Positions 33,411 to 45,975 of a stretch of 64,000 nucleotides of DNA are shown piece after piece. Position numbers and translations under genes: made by a program. The DNA comes from Crambe crambe (lineage: Eukaryota > Porifera > Demospongiae > Poecilosclerida > Crambeidae): positions 6,421,205 through 6,485,204 of the forward strand of contig OZ004588.1 in assembly GCA_963924555.1 (NCBI GenBank). The letters are read 5' to 3'. A model generated the notes under the pieces. It made no database searches, was not told the origin of the DNA, and worked only from the letters and a program-made list of their open reading frames with translations. Each line of letters starts with the position of its first letter. The stretch's first letter is position 1.

Positions 33411-36001
33411 CTAGTGCTTATTAGTATCAGGAGGTTTCTGTAGGGAATTTGAAGTCCATGATGGAGGATTGTCAGGTGGAATATAAGTCACAGATTTGTA
33501 CAGTTTTTGCCATACGAAACGTTCGCACTGTTCCCTGTTCCCTTGGAAACGAGGGTAGTCACAGTAGTAGAGAGGACTTAGGAAAGCAGGGATTTGACAC
33601 TTTCTGTATAATACTGGAATCAAGACATGTCTGCGAGCAGCTGTGAGCACAGAATAAATTGTTATGACACTATGATCTACGACATCACAATTGTACAATC
33701 AATCAATCAAAAAATTGAACAAGCTCCTTGAGTTCTCCAAAAAAAATAGTAGCCTACCAAGCCACATGACTAGCTACTCTGCTGCCACCCACTGTGCTGA
33801 TCTTTATCCCTACACTGTGCTGGTAACTTAGAGTATGGAAATTCCACAAGTACTATATTAAAAACATGCTTGTTCCAATATGAAGAAGTGATCAAAATAA
33901 AAGGGTCATGGGGCTACTTCAACTAGAACCTGCCTGGATCGGACGTCAGTGCTAGATTGGCCTCAAAGTTGCACCACGGAGATTTAAGGTAGTTGGGCGA
34001 GAGAATGACCACTGTCTTACGACAACCTTGCTTGATCAGGTTCGCAATTTCCCGATGAAACACGTTCCCTGGCATAAGTCCTTAAGAATGGAACAAAAAA
34101 AAAAAGTTCAATAGGACACCTCTCTAATCAGGACACCTCTCTAAACAGGACACCACTGATCAGGACACCTCTCTAATCAGGACACCTCTCTAATCATGAC
34201 ACCTCTATGATCAGGACACCTCTCTATCATGGCACCTCTCTAATCACCTCTATAATCAGGACACCTCAATCAGGACACCTCTCACTTCCCTGTGTTCCAC
34301 TGAAGTAGTACCACAGAAACAAACTTTCTCTCTAACTGGAATTACACTTACCATCTGAAGGAACAAAGATTTTAAGTTTTGCGTGATTCATTAATCTCAG
34401 CCTCATCTCCTCAGCGAACTCCTTGTCCTCTTCCGCGTAGGAGAGAAAGACGTCAAACTTCTGATTCTGTGCGATGCGCTTACTCCTCTGGAGATCAGGA
34501 CTGACCGTCTCCTCCGAAGCTGCTGCCTTCTCCTTGGTCCCGCCCTTCTCTTCACTCGTACCCCTCTCCCTTTCCTCACCCTTCCCAAGCTCACTCCTGT
34601 TCTGGTTGCTCACAGAGGTCTGGGCTTCTACAGCAAGATATCATTCAAGTGGTCAGAAAATAAGATCAATGATACAGTTATTTCAGTTCTGTCGACCCCC
34701 TTATTCACTGTCTGAACTCTGTACACAGTGGAGTCCTTCAACTAGCCTCGTACCCAGGCCCAGGGCAGCGAGTTCACTTTTCCACTGCCCTGCAAAAAAG
34801 TGGGCCTGGGTATGAGGCTACACCTCAACCAAGTCGAAAAATGGAGATACTGAAATAACTCCTCCCTTAAAATAGAGCACCTCCAATATGAAGTTATCTC
34901 TAATTCCTCTATTCCAAATCCCCCTTATATGATACCTCCGAAATGAAGATACTGTCTGTATTTCTTACCACCTTGTAACATACCTTGTAATGATAGTACA
35001 TCAAGTTCCAGTGCTTGCCCGTTAGGAATCATATTTCGTCTCACTACTTTCTTAGCTGCAAAGAAATTCATATGATCATGACTCAATAGATTACTGAACT
35101 ATAATTATGCTCCTGCTTCTGTATACTAACTGTAACACCTGTGGATACTAAACTGGATATTTAACTGTACACTCTTGAATACTGAATACTGAACTTTTTT
35201 TCTTTTTTTTTTGGGGGGGGGGGGTCGGGGGAAGGGGGCAACATTCTGAGATAAAAAAAACACTGCTCACATGTACAGCGACCACCTATGAGAGCCTGGA
35301 ATGAGTGGCTGGTGGTCAGCTGAAAGTGCTCGATCCATTGGACAGGTGGTTCAATAATCTATTTTCAAGTGATAAAGGAATCACCTTTTTCTTTCTCCAG
35401 AATATCCACTGCCTCTCTGCACCCCAACTGCTCTAAGAGGTCCATCAGGGCTGTCATATTGGCCTTTGCTCCTGTTAATTAACACAGCAGGAAATCAATT
35501 TTGTGGAGCATTAAAAAAAAAACAACAAAAAACAACAAACCCACAAAATCTCTAACTCCTGCACATACAGATCTATTCACTAACCTTCTGCTTTCTCCCA
35601 TTCCACCAGAAGTGCAAGCGTGGGGGACTTCTCCCTCTTCAGCATGCAGACAGACTTGTACGTGAACCTCATGAGATCGGCCAGCCCCCTCCAGTCCCTA
35701 CCCTGGGGGGAATCGTGGTCCAAGATGTGTGAAAGATTCAGGCATGCAAGGTAGCCAAGTTCGTGGGATATGGTGGCCATACTATTGGTCGAATAGTTGC
35801 TCTCAGAGATGCATCCCTCAGAATCAGCACACCCTATGAAAAAAATCAGAATTCTGCATACATAATAATTATATCTGCTGATCTTAGCTAGTCAAGATCT
35901 ATTAGTCCCATGAATGCAGAATATTAGCTATGTTTCTTCTAGCTACCAGTCTTGAATCAGCTAGCTAGATTGATCATACCCTGGTTCTCTGTGGAATTCA
36001 T
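33411..36001 (-). CDS. MYD88: MyD88-like Death-TIR adaptor
   Basis: Seven exons: 36001-35980, 35833-35585, 35471-35385, 35055-34984, 34627-34352, 34080-33930, 33630-33411, giving 358 residues with all phases consistent. Death domain about 20-119 has the MyD88 pattern (DWRGLADLMRFTY, PTLALLVEW, LLEQLGCREA). An intermediate segment covers 120-143, a Lys/Glu-rich linker 144-198, and the TIR domain about 200-345. TIR boxes are FDVFLSYAEED (box 1), SDGLMPG (box 2; Ser for the usual Arg) and RFVWQKL (box 3). MyD88 couples TIR-bearing receptors to Death-domain kinases and NF-kB. The last intron uses GGCAG|GTTCTA and CTCGCAG, which keeps the frame across the TIR core. The charged linker makes it longer than the roughly 296-residue vertebrate protein. 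The first exon has only seven codons. Confidence 0.88.
34107..34290. repeat. Tandem 'aggacacctctctaatc' repeat in MyD88-like intron
   Basis: About eight imperfect 16-20 bp copies of caggacacctctctaat. The same unit, or its inverse, forms arrays at 52,905-53,225 and 62,265-62,530, and traces occur near 48,600-48,720 and 57,675-57,750. Confidence 0.8.
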
Positions 36002-36722
36002 CACTCAGGCATAGCTCAGTACTATTCTTTGCATTGACTTACTGCTTCCTTCAGGCTGATTCTGACTATAGCTAGATATCAAATCCTTTTTCTGCACAAC
36101 CTTCCTTCAATTTAGCTCGAGATTTAGCTTCTCTGGGAGAGTCAGTGTGGTTTTGGTTTTGTGGTTGCAGTTCCCAGACACCCCATGCAGCATACCATAA
36201 ACAAATAGCCACCACAGCGCCCTATCTATGCCCTCCGACTACCTTTTTTTAATTTTTGTGGCATACTAGGCCCATCATCGGCCTTCACAAGGTAATTATA
36301 CACTTCTAATATCAGTTTGAACTTTGAATTAGCTACCCATTAGTAATGGGAACCTAAAGGTAGCCTGAATATCTCTGTAAGGTAAAGCGGGGCTATTTCG
36401 AACGGTGGGGCTATTCCGTAGGGTCAAATATTTTCAAAACTCCTCGAGCTTATGAGCTCTATTTTGAAAGGTATATTCTACTATTATGGTAGATTATATC
36501 CTCCAACATTGAGCTCAGAAGCCTGAGTAGCTTCAGAAATATTTGAACAATACGGAATTACCCGCCGTTCGAAATAGCCCCGCTTTACCTTATACACTTT
36601 AGTACTGCTTCTACAGTCATTATTATTTCTTGATTGCATTAATAATAATATAGTTACTGACATAACACACCAACATCAGATATTCTAGAGTTCATTCGAG
36701 CACCCATAGTGTCACATCTCCT
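36002..36722. other. Spacer between MyD88-like gene and THUMPD1
   Basis: Presumed promoter of the MyD88-like gene plus the 3' flank of THUMPD1. It contains one clean MITE (36,380-36,590). No coding exon recognised. Confidence 0.5.
36380..36590. mobile_element. 211-bp MITE with perfect terminal repeats, TA target
   Basis: Both ends carry a perfect inverted repeat of about 26 bp beginning AGGTAAAGCGGGGCTATTTC. TA flanks each side (36,378-36,379 and 36,591-36,592), as for Tc1/mariner-type elements. A second, shifted motif (ggggctattcc) sits inside the left arm. No coding. Confidence 0.8.
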
Positions 36723-37461
36723 CTATTCACTTCTCCTCTCTGACTCGGCACTAATAGTACTGATTGTTTCCGCATCTGTCTTTTCTGTGATCAAACACGC
36801 TCCATTCTCGACGTCAACTTTCCCTTGTGTGACTGTCTCGGAGTCTTTTGTTACTTTTGTGTGTTCCTTAGGAGGAGTTCTTGTTGTCTCACTCCCTCTT
36901 CCTGTTGCGTCTCCTTCTCCTACTCTTGTTTGGTTTTCAACTTCCAAATGAGGAGATTGTGGAGGGTGTGGCTGTTCTGGCCCTGGAGGGTGTGGTAGTT
37001 CTAGTCCTGGAGGGTGTGACTGTCGAGGTTGTGAAAGATGTGATGCTTGAGGTTGTGGAGGGTCTACAAGTGATTGGATGTTGTACTTGCGGAACTTGTG
37101 GAAATCCCTCACCACTGACATACAGCAAAGATTCTGCAGAATTTTACAACAGAAAATTCAGAAGGGTGTATGCATGTATTGTGAGACTACACATGGTAAA
37201 GGGTAGACAGTTCTTGGATTGTTAATGCAATGTTAACCAAATTAACCCTTTACCCAATGCACATGGCTTTTCATTAACTATACAATACGTGCTCAATACA
37301 TACAAACCTTGATGATTTCTACTATGATGACCAATTCAGGATTATCACAATCCACTCTGTGAGGGAATTGGTCCTCTAATGTCACTAAGCCTGCGACGAG
37401 ACGAACAACATCATCACGCTTGATATCATTGTTATTCCGTGCTTTGTAGTTTACAGAAAAC

Positions 37462-37559
<98 letters not shown>

Positions 37560-40500
37560 GATAACGTTCTTGTATTTAACATAGAATTTCCCTTGCCAAA
37601 GACCCTCAACACCAGAACCAACTATGAATCAACCCTTAACACCATGTTGACACTGTGAATCAACAGGCTCATGACTAGGGACTGGCACATTATGCTTTTT
37701 TGCTTCCCTATTATTCCATTCTTTAATTCCAGCTGTATAAAGTCATTATTCTTTTTTGCTGACCTATTATTCTTTAATTATGCTCATAGCTGATGTCATA
37801 TGTATTGAAGACTATGTAAATAGCTATCTGTAATCTCATTAGCAGACGAGTTTAGTCAAACTAGGCTAGCTAGTGTAGGCACACATGATAAAAACATCCA
37901 TGGAGTTCACTTTCCATAGCCTATTATGCCAGCATTATGCTTCCTGTATTATTCCCAAAACTATGCTGGCAGAATGTGCCAGTCCCTACTCATGACAGCT
38001 TGTGCAACTTATCAACAGCTTGCACACCTGGCAACCTCAGTGTGTCTACTGACCCTTTCACCACTCAATTAACACACTACCTTTGCCGAATTGTTGACGA
38101 GATATCAAAATTTCACACATTGGTTAAAACTGAACCACATAATAAACACACCTGATAGTTGATAAGACCTCAACTAAGAGTGTAGGTACTTATAATTATT
38201 TAGATATTAAAAAAAAACAACTTTATGTTGATATAAGACCCGATGGGTGGGTGGGTACGCACCAAAGTCCTGGCTAGCACCACCTAAACACACAAGATTG
38301 TTATCTTAAGACTTTCCATGATCACATAAATTTCCTTGTTTTTGGTTTCAAAACCATCAAGTCCATGGCAATTAAAATATTAGACACATTCATTTTTGGC
38401 TTTCCTTGCTTTTGGTTTCAAAACCATCAAGTCCATGGCAATTAAAATATTAGATACATTCATTTTTGGCCACTTTTAAAACTTTTGGCCTGCCATAACT
38501 TGTGACCGCTAGTGGTTTATGGTATGGAAATTATTATGACAGAAGCAAATTAAATTCAACAAGGAACTGCCACATAATGTGTTATAGTACAAAAAAATAA
38601 CAACAAAAACACATGAAATTCTACTCCAAGTACATAAATCTGACACATGCCATGCACATGAATGTACATAACCCACCTTGTGTACATCTGTTGTGTTGCT
38701 ATGGAAATGTGGTTCCAGCACCTCCATGGCACACTTCTTAATGCTGCTCAAGGAGGCGTGGCACACCTTGACAACCGGTAGAATCCGTTGACAAAAGCTA
38801 AATGGAACAGAAAGAGAAGAAGGAAGAAGGAAAGAAGAAGAAAGAAACAAGAAGGCCGGGGAAGAAAAACACTCAGAATCCAAATGAGGTGTCAGAAGTT
38901 GGGGTCAATTTCATCATTTAAATTACCTGGGACTGAACTCTAATAGCTGAGAAAACAACAACAACAACAACAACAAAAACAACTTTCCCTTACCAACTTA
39001 CCGTGATTTCTTTATCTTTGTGGTATGGATGTCACTCAGTATTGTATACACAAGCTCTGTTGTATCAACCTGCTCAGAGCACCTGATGAAGACCACGTGT
39101 TTGGCTCCAGCGTCCATGGCAGAGAAACGTCTCTCCCTGGTGTGCTGTTCCTTCAGTCTGGCTATCTCCCTGTCCAAGTTGGAGGCTACATCCTTGGACG
39201 CGTCTGATTGATCCTTGGCATCAGGCAAGTCTGAGAGAGACACCTCAGGACCATACAATTCATCTGCATACTACATGGATTTTCACGGTGAATTGACTGT
39301 TTGATGATTAGAATAGTGTTTAAAAAAAATACTGTCATTTGCTGGTGCTAAATTTTAGTGCACTTAGTGGGAGCTTTGCTATATCATAGTTTGTTCAAAA
39401 TATAGCCATCAATCAGATAGCTAAAAGATAGCCAAAAGACATCAGTTGCATTATGATTGCAGGAGAAACAATTAAGGGAGATCCCAAACTTATTACCTTA
39501 AAAGAGAATTTAAGTGCTTTGTGCAGGAAAAGAGGTTTCATTAAGCATATCCCCCAGTATATCGGGGGGGGGGGGGGGGGGGGGGGGGGGCACCATGTTT
39601 GGATAAAGAATCGCCAGAGAAAGTGATAATTCTCATGAATATACTCAAGCACACTGTTTGAAAGTACAGCTAGGGGAGAACTCTGGATATTTGCACCAAA
39701 TCAAGACTTCCTGTTGGTATAACAACAATGTTAGTCACCCCATAGGATATTTTCAAAACTTTCCTGACTCCATAATGATTATTAGTTCTTTCAGTCTGGA
39801 AAGACTGACTGACACTTTCCACTTAGCTAAGGGCTCCAAGTGTGGATTTTTATCAAGGAAGAGAGTGAAGTATTCAGTGCCCCAAGGCTACTAATACCAG
39901 TAACCACGGGCAGATGCCCGTGATAATAGGGGAGACTCCAAACTGATGGCCACTGGACAGTAAACAGGAAACTCAAAGAGAGTAATAGACTCAGGGTGCA
40001 CCAGTTTTCTTTTAAAGGCAATTGTGTACTACTTGAAATGCAAGCACTGCAGGGCGAGTGTGCATGCTTAATTCATTTTTTTCTCTCTCCTTTTTTATAG
40101 ACGGACAGGACGAAATGAACCCTGTATACCTCAGTATACTATGCATCATACTGTAATGGCACCTCAGTATACTATGCATCATACTGTAATGACATCTCAT
40201 TATACTATGCATCATACTGTAATGACATCTCAGTATACTATGCATCATACTGTAATGGCACCTCAGTATACTATGCATCATACTGTAATGACATCTCAGT
40301 ATACTATGCATCATACTGTAATGACATCTCAGTATACTATGCATCATACTGTAATGACATCTCAGTATACTATGCATCATACTCTCTTTGAGTTTATATT
40401 CTAGTATACAAAAGTATACTGGGATATACAGTTTCAAGTTCTGTCAAAATAGGGCAGGGAAATCTGTTAACAAGTCATTTATTTTGAACTGAGGTCATCA

Positions 40501-41063
40501 CAAAAAACAACAACAACTATTAGAATGCACATATGCGATAAGTACATATGCCCTGCATGGTTGACATTCAAATGAAATGTAGCTCTCCCAGACCATTAAT
40601 TGAAACAGTGTATGGTTGGTCAGATACGTACAGTGGAAGCTTCGATTAATGGACACATTTGGGTCCCAGCATTTTGTCCTTTGTAGAGAGGTAGTCCTCT
40701 TTTGGAGGTTATTTTATATAGAAAGTATACACAAAGGTATACTTTATAAAAGATTTCTCTTTGATGAGAAGTCTGTTCTTTTTCGGAGCTAGGAGCACAG
40801 GGACTGGATCTCACCTCATTAAGGAGGTTGTATGCCTCAGAGACACATAACTTCTCCTTGTCTCCTGTAGTGATTAGGATCCCCTGAACGTCAGTGTGGA
40901 GGGGGCGTGGTCCACCGCCAAATTTCTGAATAGAGCACACCATAGACATAGTAGACCTTCATTGTAGATTGCTTACTCTTTTCTTTTGCGACATCTTGTA
41001 GTAGGTCTTGGATGAACGCTTCCCTAGGTGACCCGATTTGGTGGAAGATTCAGCCGTAGACAT
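36723..41063 (-). CDS. THUMPD1: THUMP domain protein 1, tRNA acetylation adaptor
   Basis: Six exons: 41063-40977, 40925-40815, 39270-39002, 38797-38677, 37460-37308, 37133-36723, giving 383 residues with consistent phases. Recognised by the ordered blocks GILITTGDKEK, ELYGPEV, KHVVFIRCSEQ, HASLSSIKKCAMEVLEPHF, VNYKARNNN and VIIVEIIKNLCCMSVVRDF, which follow vertebrate THUMPD1 throughout, including the THUMP fold (about 130-320). THUMPD1/Tan1 binds tRNA and partners the NAT10/Kre33 acetyltransferase to make ac4C at position 12 of tRNA-Ser and tRNA-Leu. The C-terminal 110 residues are divergent and rich in Pro, His and Gln (QPHPPQSPHL). Introns contain a 33-bp minisatellite, a 70-bp duplication and a (GA)n tract that abuts a splice acceptor. 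Confidence 0.88.
37465..37558. repeat. (GA)n microsatellite, about 94 bp, abutting a splice site
   Basis: Pure GA repeat on the plus strand. On the coding (minus) strand it is (TC)n ending in CGCAG, the acceptor of THUMPD1 exon 5. It therefore supplies that intron's polypyrimidine tract. Confidence 0.9.
38331..38470. repeat. Tandem duplication of a 70-bp unit
   Basis: Two adjacent 70-bp copies (38,331-38,400 and 38,401-38,470), each beginning tttccttg and ending catttttggc, with only two or three differences. Intronic in THUMPD1. Confidence 0.85.
39564..39590. repeat. Poly-G run (27 G)
   Basis: Pure G run in a THUMPD1 intron. On the transcribed sense strand it is poly-C. Confidence 0.9.
40130..40395. 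repeat. 33-bp minisatellite, about eight units
   Basis: Unit: atgcatcatactgtaatgac plus atctcagtatact. Units alternate gacatct and ggcacct variants. The unit length is a multiple of three, so both strands stay open by accident. It is intronic in THUMPD1 and not coding. Confidence 0.9.
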
Positions 41064-41245
41064 GCCACGCCAATGCCACGTGGGCGACCACGTGCTATAA
41101 ATATTCGTAATTACGTAATAATAATATATTTTTTTTACCAGCTTTTGCAGCGCTGAAAATTAATTGTTGGAATGAAGTAAGAACATTTAAGTTGTGGACA
41201 GAATAATCAATGGTGCATGTGTGTACTAGAGAAAAGTGTAAGGAG

Positions 41246-42365
41246 TCAGAGTCTAGTTACTGCACGACTATCTTGATCACTATCTTCTTCATCTTCCTCT
41301 ATTAGTGCTAGAACCTGGTCCTTTGTGGACGCAGGCTTCTGATCACTGTTGCTCGTTATCACTAGAGTCACTCCATTAAGTTCCCTAATATCTTCCACAA
41401 TTGTCTCAACCAGTTCTTCGCTCTCATCAGTAACGATCAGTCTGGGGATGGGATGTGGAAGCACGTAGCTCTGAGAATCAATCTTTGGCAGCGGCTTGTG
41501 ACCGCTTTCATAGTATTCATCCTCTTCCTCTTCCTCCTCTTCCTCCAAAATTGTCATATCTGAATTCTTATACGAAGGAGACACTTTTCCAGCAGTAGCT
41601 AACAAGTGCTTCAATACGACAGTTGTTTCTGTTGAGTTGCTACTCACTTCCATCCCACAGATTCCAGGAGTAGTCTTTGATTTTGCTTCTTCTAGTAGTT
41701 CATTATCATCTTCACTGACATTACTCAGTGTGAAAGCTTTAGAGTTGACCCTATTTCCACTCAGTTCTGAGTCCAGTGTGGCACCAATACTAACTTCCTC
41801 ATCTTCTTCTTCGAGGATTGTATTGTGCATCTTTGCCACTTCCAAAGGATGCCTCTTTTGTATTCTGGTGGCATCCATTTTGGAGTATGGTGGTCTGCAG
41901 GGTGATTCTTCTTCAAGACTTGCACTCTTCTGCATGAAATACTTCCCTTTATGACTTAAACTTCTTGGAAGTCCGTCAATGGTGCTCCTTCTCTGGAAAG
42001 ATGGTCTTATCTGTCTGTTTGGAGCAGCAAACCGTGGATTGATTTGTCTTCCTCTAGATTCGTCCACAGTCAGTTCCTCAACCGTGTGTCTTAGTTTGTG
42101 GGCTGGATTTGGGTCAGATTGGTCGATTCTCGACTTCACATTGTAGTACTTTGCAGAGTAGCAAGGAATCTGAAGATATAGAAAGAGAAAAAGACACTAT
42201 CAATACAAGCTGTAGCAAGAATAACCTTTTAGTTAGTCAAAGTGTAGATAAGTTAACTGCAGATGATGCTCATGATCATAATCAGTGCTACATATTTGCA
42301 TGGAACTTTCATTGCTAACCAGTGACTTGCCTGCATTAACATACCTGTTGCAACAGTAGGGCCAT
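41246..42365 (-). CDS. Two-exon acidic protein of unknown function
   Basis: Exon 1 (42365-42345) codes MALLLQQ and joins in phase 0 through CAACAG|GTATGT and TCTTCAG to exon 2 (42169-41246), giving 314 residues. Exon 2 begins IPCYSAKYYNVKSRIDQSD. Features: basic RQIRPSFQRRS (about 60-75); three acidic clusters after ThrIleLeu or AsnThrIleLeu (NTILEEEDEE, MTILEEEEEEEE, LALIEEDEEDSD); no transmembrane segment and no known domain. The repeated '(T/N)xxLEEE' motif may be a short linear binding motif. It starts upstream of THUMPD1 on the same strand, and its stop is 183 bp from the THUMPD1 ATG. I do not recognise the family. A disordered cytoplasmic or nuclear protein is likely. Confidence 0.65.
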
Positions 42366-43529
42366 CTTTCCAACTCTCTTAAACTAAAAGATGAAGGGAT
42401 TTGGGAGACTTTTGACTATTTTGGCTACAGGTTTTAGACTGCTACTTAACAGAGTCTGCAGCTATTTATAGGGAAATAAAAGTGTGGGATGTCTTTTCAA
42501 ATGATTCCATTTCCTTATATGGAAGAATCAGTATCACTTCCTGTTCTATATATAACATAATAACATGCAGCTGCTTGCACAGTACATATATTTAACAGGA
42601 AGTAACCTGCTGAGTAAGAGAAAGCATAGTGAAGTAAGGGACTTGTTATGTTTGAAATGATGTAGCTATGCATACACACAAATTTGGTAAACTTGAAAAA
42701 AGGCAGCACATGCAGGAAAGAGCTGATTGTATGGGATGGCTCTGCAGTGAACATTTTGTTTACAAACTTGGTAAACTTTGGACTTTAACAAGAATGTTGT
42801 ATGATACTTAGTGTATGTATTATTATGATGCCAGCTGATGGAAACTTTAGACTGTTTGATTATTTCCCTGTAACTAATATGGAAAGAATTTTGAAAAACT
42901 GTATCAGTTAGTCAATATGACCATCCTAAACATGTTTCCTTAGAATTTCAGCTTTAAAGTAATCATGAGTTATGGAGAGCTAAAGTGAATGTGTCTACAT
43001 GCAGTGACGATGTGAAATGATCTGACAAAACGTTAGACCATGGCATGCTATGACATGGCCTTTAGTATCCAAACTGAAAGTCCAACAAAAAAGCATTAGA
43101 CCTATCAATCATGTGGACCCACGAAGTAAACTGAAGGGCAAACTTTAATCAGACATTTGACTTCTTGACCTGACAAATGGCCTATTGCAGACTGTGTTGT
43201 AATCCTCACTGCGTCTAATATTTGGTTTCTATCACACTCCATTGCATTGGAATATGACATTGGAATGTAACATTGGAATGCAAATTAGTAATTGTGCGTC
43301 ACACATACATGACATGAATACCTCAAATAATGTTCAACTTCCTGATATTCAAACGATGCCCCCTCTGATGCCATTCCCAAGTACATACATACAGGCCCTG
43401 TGGTATAGCTTCTGTTGTCTGTTTGGCGGTACACATGCAAAGTGATCAGTGCTTGTATATCTCACAGTTCAAAGTGTATCCACACACTAATAAGGGGTTT
43501 CACTGCTTCAGAAGTCATCTAGGTGCTGT

Positions 43530-44130
43530 CTTTAGGGACATGCAAATTATGCCGGCATAGTTTTGGGCATAATGGGTTGAATCTTAATGCCAGCACAATG
43601 CTGGCATAATAGGGGATTTCACTTCCAGGGGTTGGCAAATATGGAGGTATTGATGTCAACTCTTGAGTTCCTTTGTATAAACTGCTGAATTAGAGTAGTT
43701 ACCTATGTAATTGATATATGAATAAGAGTGGGGCAAGGTGGCCGCTTATCAGAAGTGGCCATTATGAGGGGTTTCACTGTACATATCCATGGCTGAACCA
43801 ACCCATGCAGTCACTGTTACTATAGCCTAACCTGTCCTTTCATCTAAGAGTAAATAAGTTAGTTTTGCAGGTAATGAATGCTTAGCAGCTAGCTAAAGTC
43901 CTTATAGTTTTCTGTGTTTGGAAGGATCTCATAGAGATTTGTATCACCGTCTCCACAAATAGGGACATGCAAATTATGTTGGCATAGTTTTGGGCATAAT
44001 GGGTTGAACCTTAATGCCTGGCATAATAGGGGATTTTTACTTCCAGGGGTTGGAGGTATTGATGTCAACTCTTGAGTTCCTTTGTATAAACTGCTGAATT
44101 AGAGTAGCCACCTATGTAATTGGTGGTGGT
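43530..44130. repeat. Two direct copies of a ~190-bp repeat
   Basis: Copies at about 43,530-43,720 and 43,960-44,130 share ggcatagttttgggcataat, cttccaggggttgg and gtcaactcttgagttccttt. The first contains an extra ccagcacaatgct. Probably two insertions, or one local duplication, of the dispersed 'ttatgccagcat' family. Confidence 0.75.
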
Positions 44131-45746
44131 AGCAAAAAAATATATTACAACTGTCTTCTGCTGCTGTTTTCTTCACTAAATGTTCCAGCAAACTTGCTGC
44201 TGATAAAATTATGATGGATGACTAAAAAGAGGCTGTAATTATGCTACAATAAACCATTTCTTACCAATTTTTAAAAACATAATAGGCATTTTTGTTGAGC
44301 ATAATAGGGCAGTGGTTCTGGCATTGGAGCATAGCATAATAGGGAAGAAAAAAAGCATAATTTGCATGTCTCTAGCTGTCTTCCTCTATGAAGTAGCCCA
44401 CCCAGGACCCGCCATGTGTGCTAAATGGGTGGGCTTGGATACAAGGATAGTTAATGCCCTCTACATTATTACATGTGATACTGCATGTATGTACACGATA
44501 CACATACAATGTAATACTGCATAGATGCACATGCATGTAGATGTGAATGTATATGCATGTACATGTGAGAGCATATATGTACATGTGATATGCATGGTGT
44601 TGATGAGGCAGTGAAATACTTTGAATTCTTCATGCTCCCCATATGAAGTGTCTGTATTTACGTCTGTACATGTTTACATACATGCATGTGTGGCGAGGCA
44701 TGCAGCATGTGTGTGTGCCGGATTAGAGCACTTAGGCATATGATATTCACATTACTCCACGTCACTTTTAGACTAAAAAGTCCATGTGACCTTCATGATT
44801 CAGCATGTATTGACACCACCCATAGTCTCCTGGACAACAGATATTTGAATATTACCAACCAAAAGAATGCCACAGTGATTAGAATATAAGTATTACATGT
44901 TAGCTAGCTTGCTATTTATGTCTCCATGATGATGGTACTAGTGATAGGATGTTGCCTCAATTCTTGTAATTATGCGTTGGTTCCGAGTGAATGCAAATAG
45001 CTTTGTGGCTTTGATGATTAAATGAACCACCTTACTAAATGGCTTCACTCTCCATAGGACCAATCATAGCTGTAGGTAGGCGTTGAGAGCCAGAGGCTAT
45101 AAATAGGCGTTGAGAGGCTGAGGCTTAGGTGCTGCTATGTTTACTAAACACAGTCCCTAGCATTGCCAAGGTGATGCTCTATATTTGATGGCATGTACCA
45201 CCACATCAATAAAATTGTTGTAACACTATTGTCACATTGCTGCGACACTGTTCTAGCATTGTTTAGTCAATATTGACGTCCGATACTAAAAGAAGAAAAA
45301 AAAGGAAAAATATGTGTGAGCATGCACGACTACAACATTTTGTTAGTGCATATATTTACAAAATAGGCATGCCATGTGTACAATCATTGCTAAGAAAAAT
45401 TTTAACAGCAAAAAAATTTAATGTGAATCGAAGTGTGGACTATCGTTAACATATATCCCACCTAATACATTTATTCCCATAGAGAAAAGTGCTCTTACTG
45501 TCATAAATTCCCTCCCTTAGGGTAAAATGCGTTATGACTCATAAACGCACTGTTCCCCAGGCTATGAATACAGTTGATTTAGTAAAACTTGCAACAGTGT
45601 TCTGGACTTTTGTAGCCAGTGGTTAACCAAACTCTGACTACGTCAATGAAATGTGGTAACCTGTGATAACATTATAGTAGGATGCTAAAAAAATCTGTTG
45701 CAAGTCTTATTAAATCAACTGTAACAACATTTTTAGGTTTTCTGAA

Positions 45747-45975
45747 GCTGACTGTTGGAAGAAGATGATAATGAAGATAATCTATGAGATAATGATCAGA
45801 TAACATTATCATTAACTAGCTATTACTAAAGAGTATCTCTGTATTATGTTGGTAGTTTATAGCTGACTGTTGGAAGAAGATGATTATGAAGATAATGATC
45901 AGATAACATTGTCATTAACTATTACTAAAGAATCTATTTCTGTCTCTGGGTAGTTTATAGCTGATTGTTGGAAAA
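45747..45975. repeat. Tandem duplication of ~115 bp
   Basis: Two copies of a unit beginning agctgactgttggaagaaga and containing gatcagataaca and ttaactattactaaagaat. A third partial start lies at 45,958. Noncoding. Confidence 0.75.

Noticed and set aside
33631-33940. GC-AG splice (CCAG|GCAGGT) for the last MyD88-like intron
   Set aside because: A canonical GT-AG pair (GGCAG|GTTCTA with CTCGCAG) also keeps frame and gives a better TIR alignment (SDPGRHVLIPV).
40130-40395. CRISPR-like regular repeats
   Set aside because: This is a eukaryotic intronic 33-bp minisatellite with no distinct spacers; the 47-bp repeats at 62,265-62,530 are rejected for the same reason.
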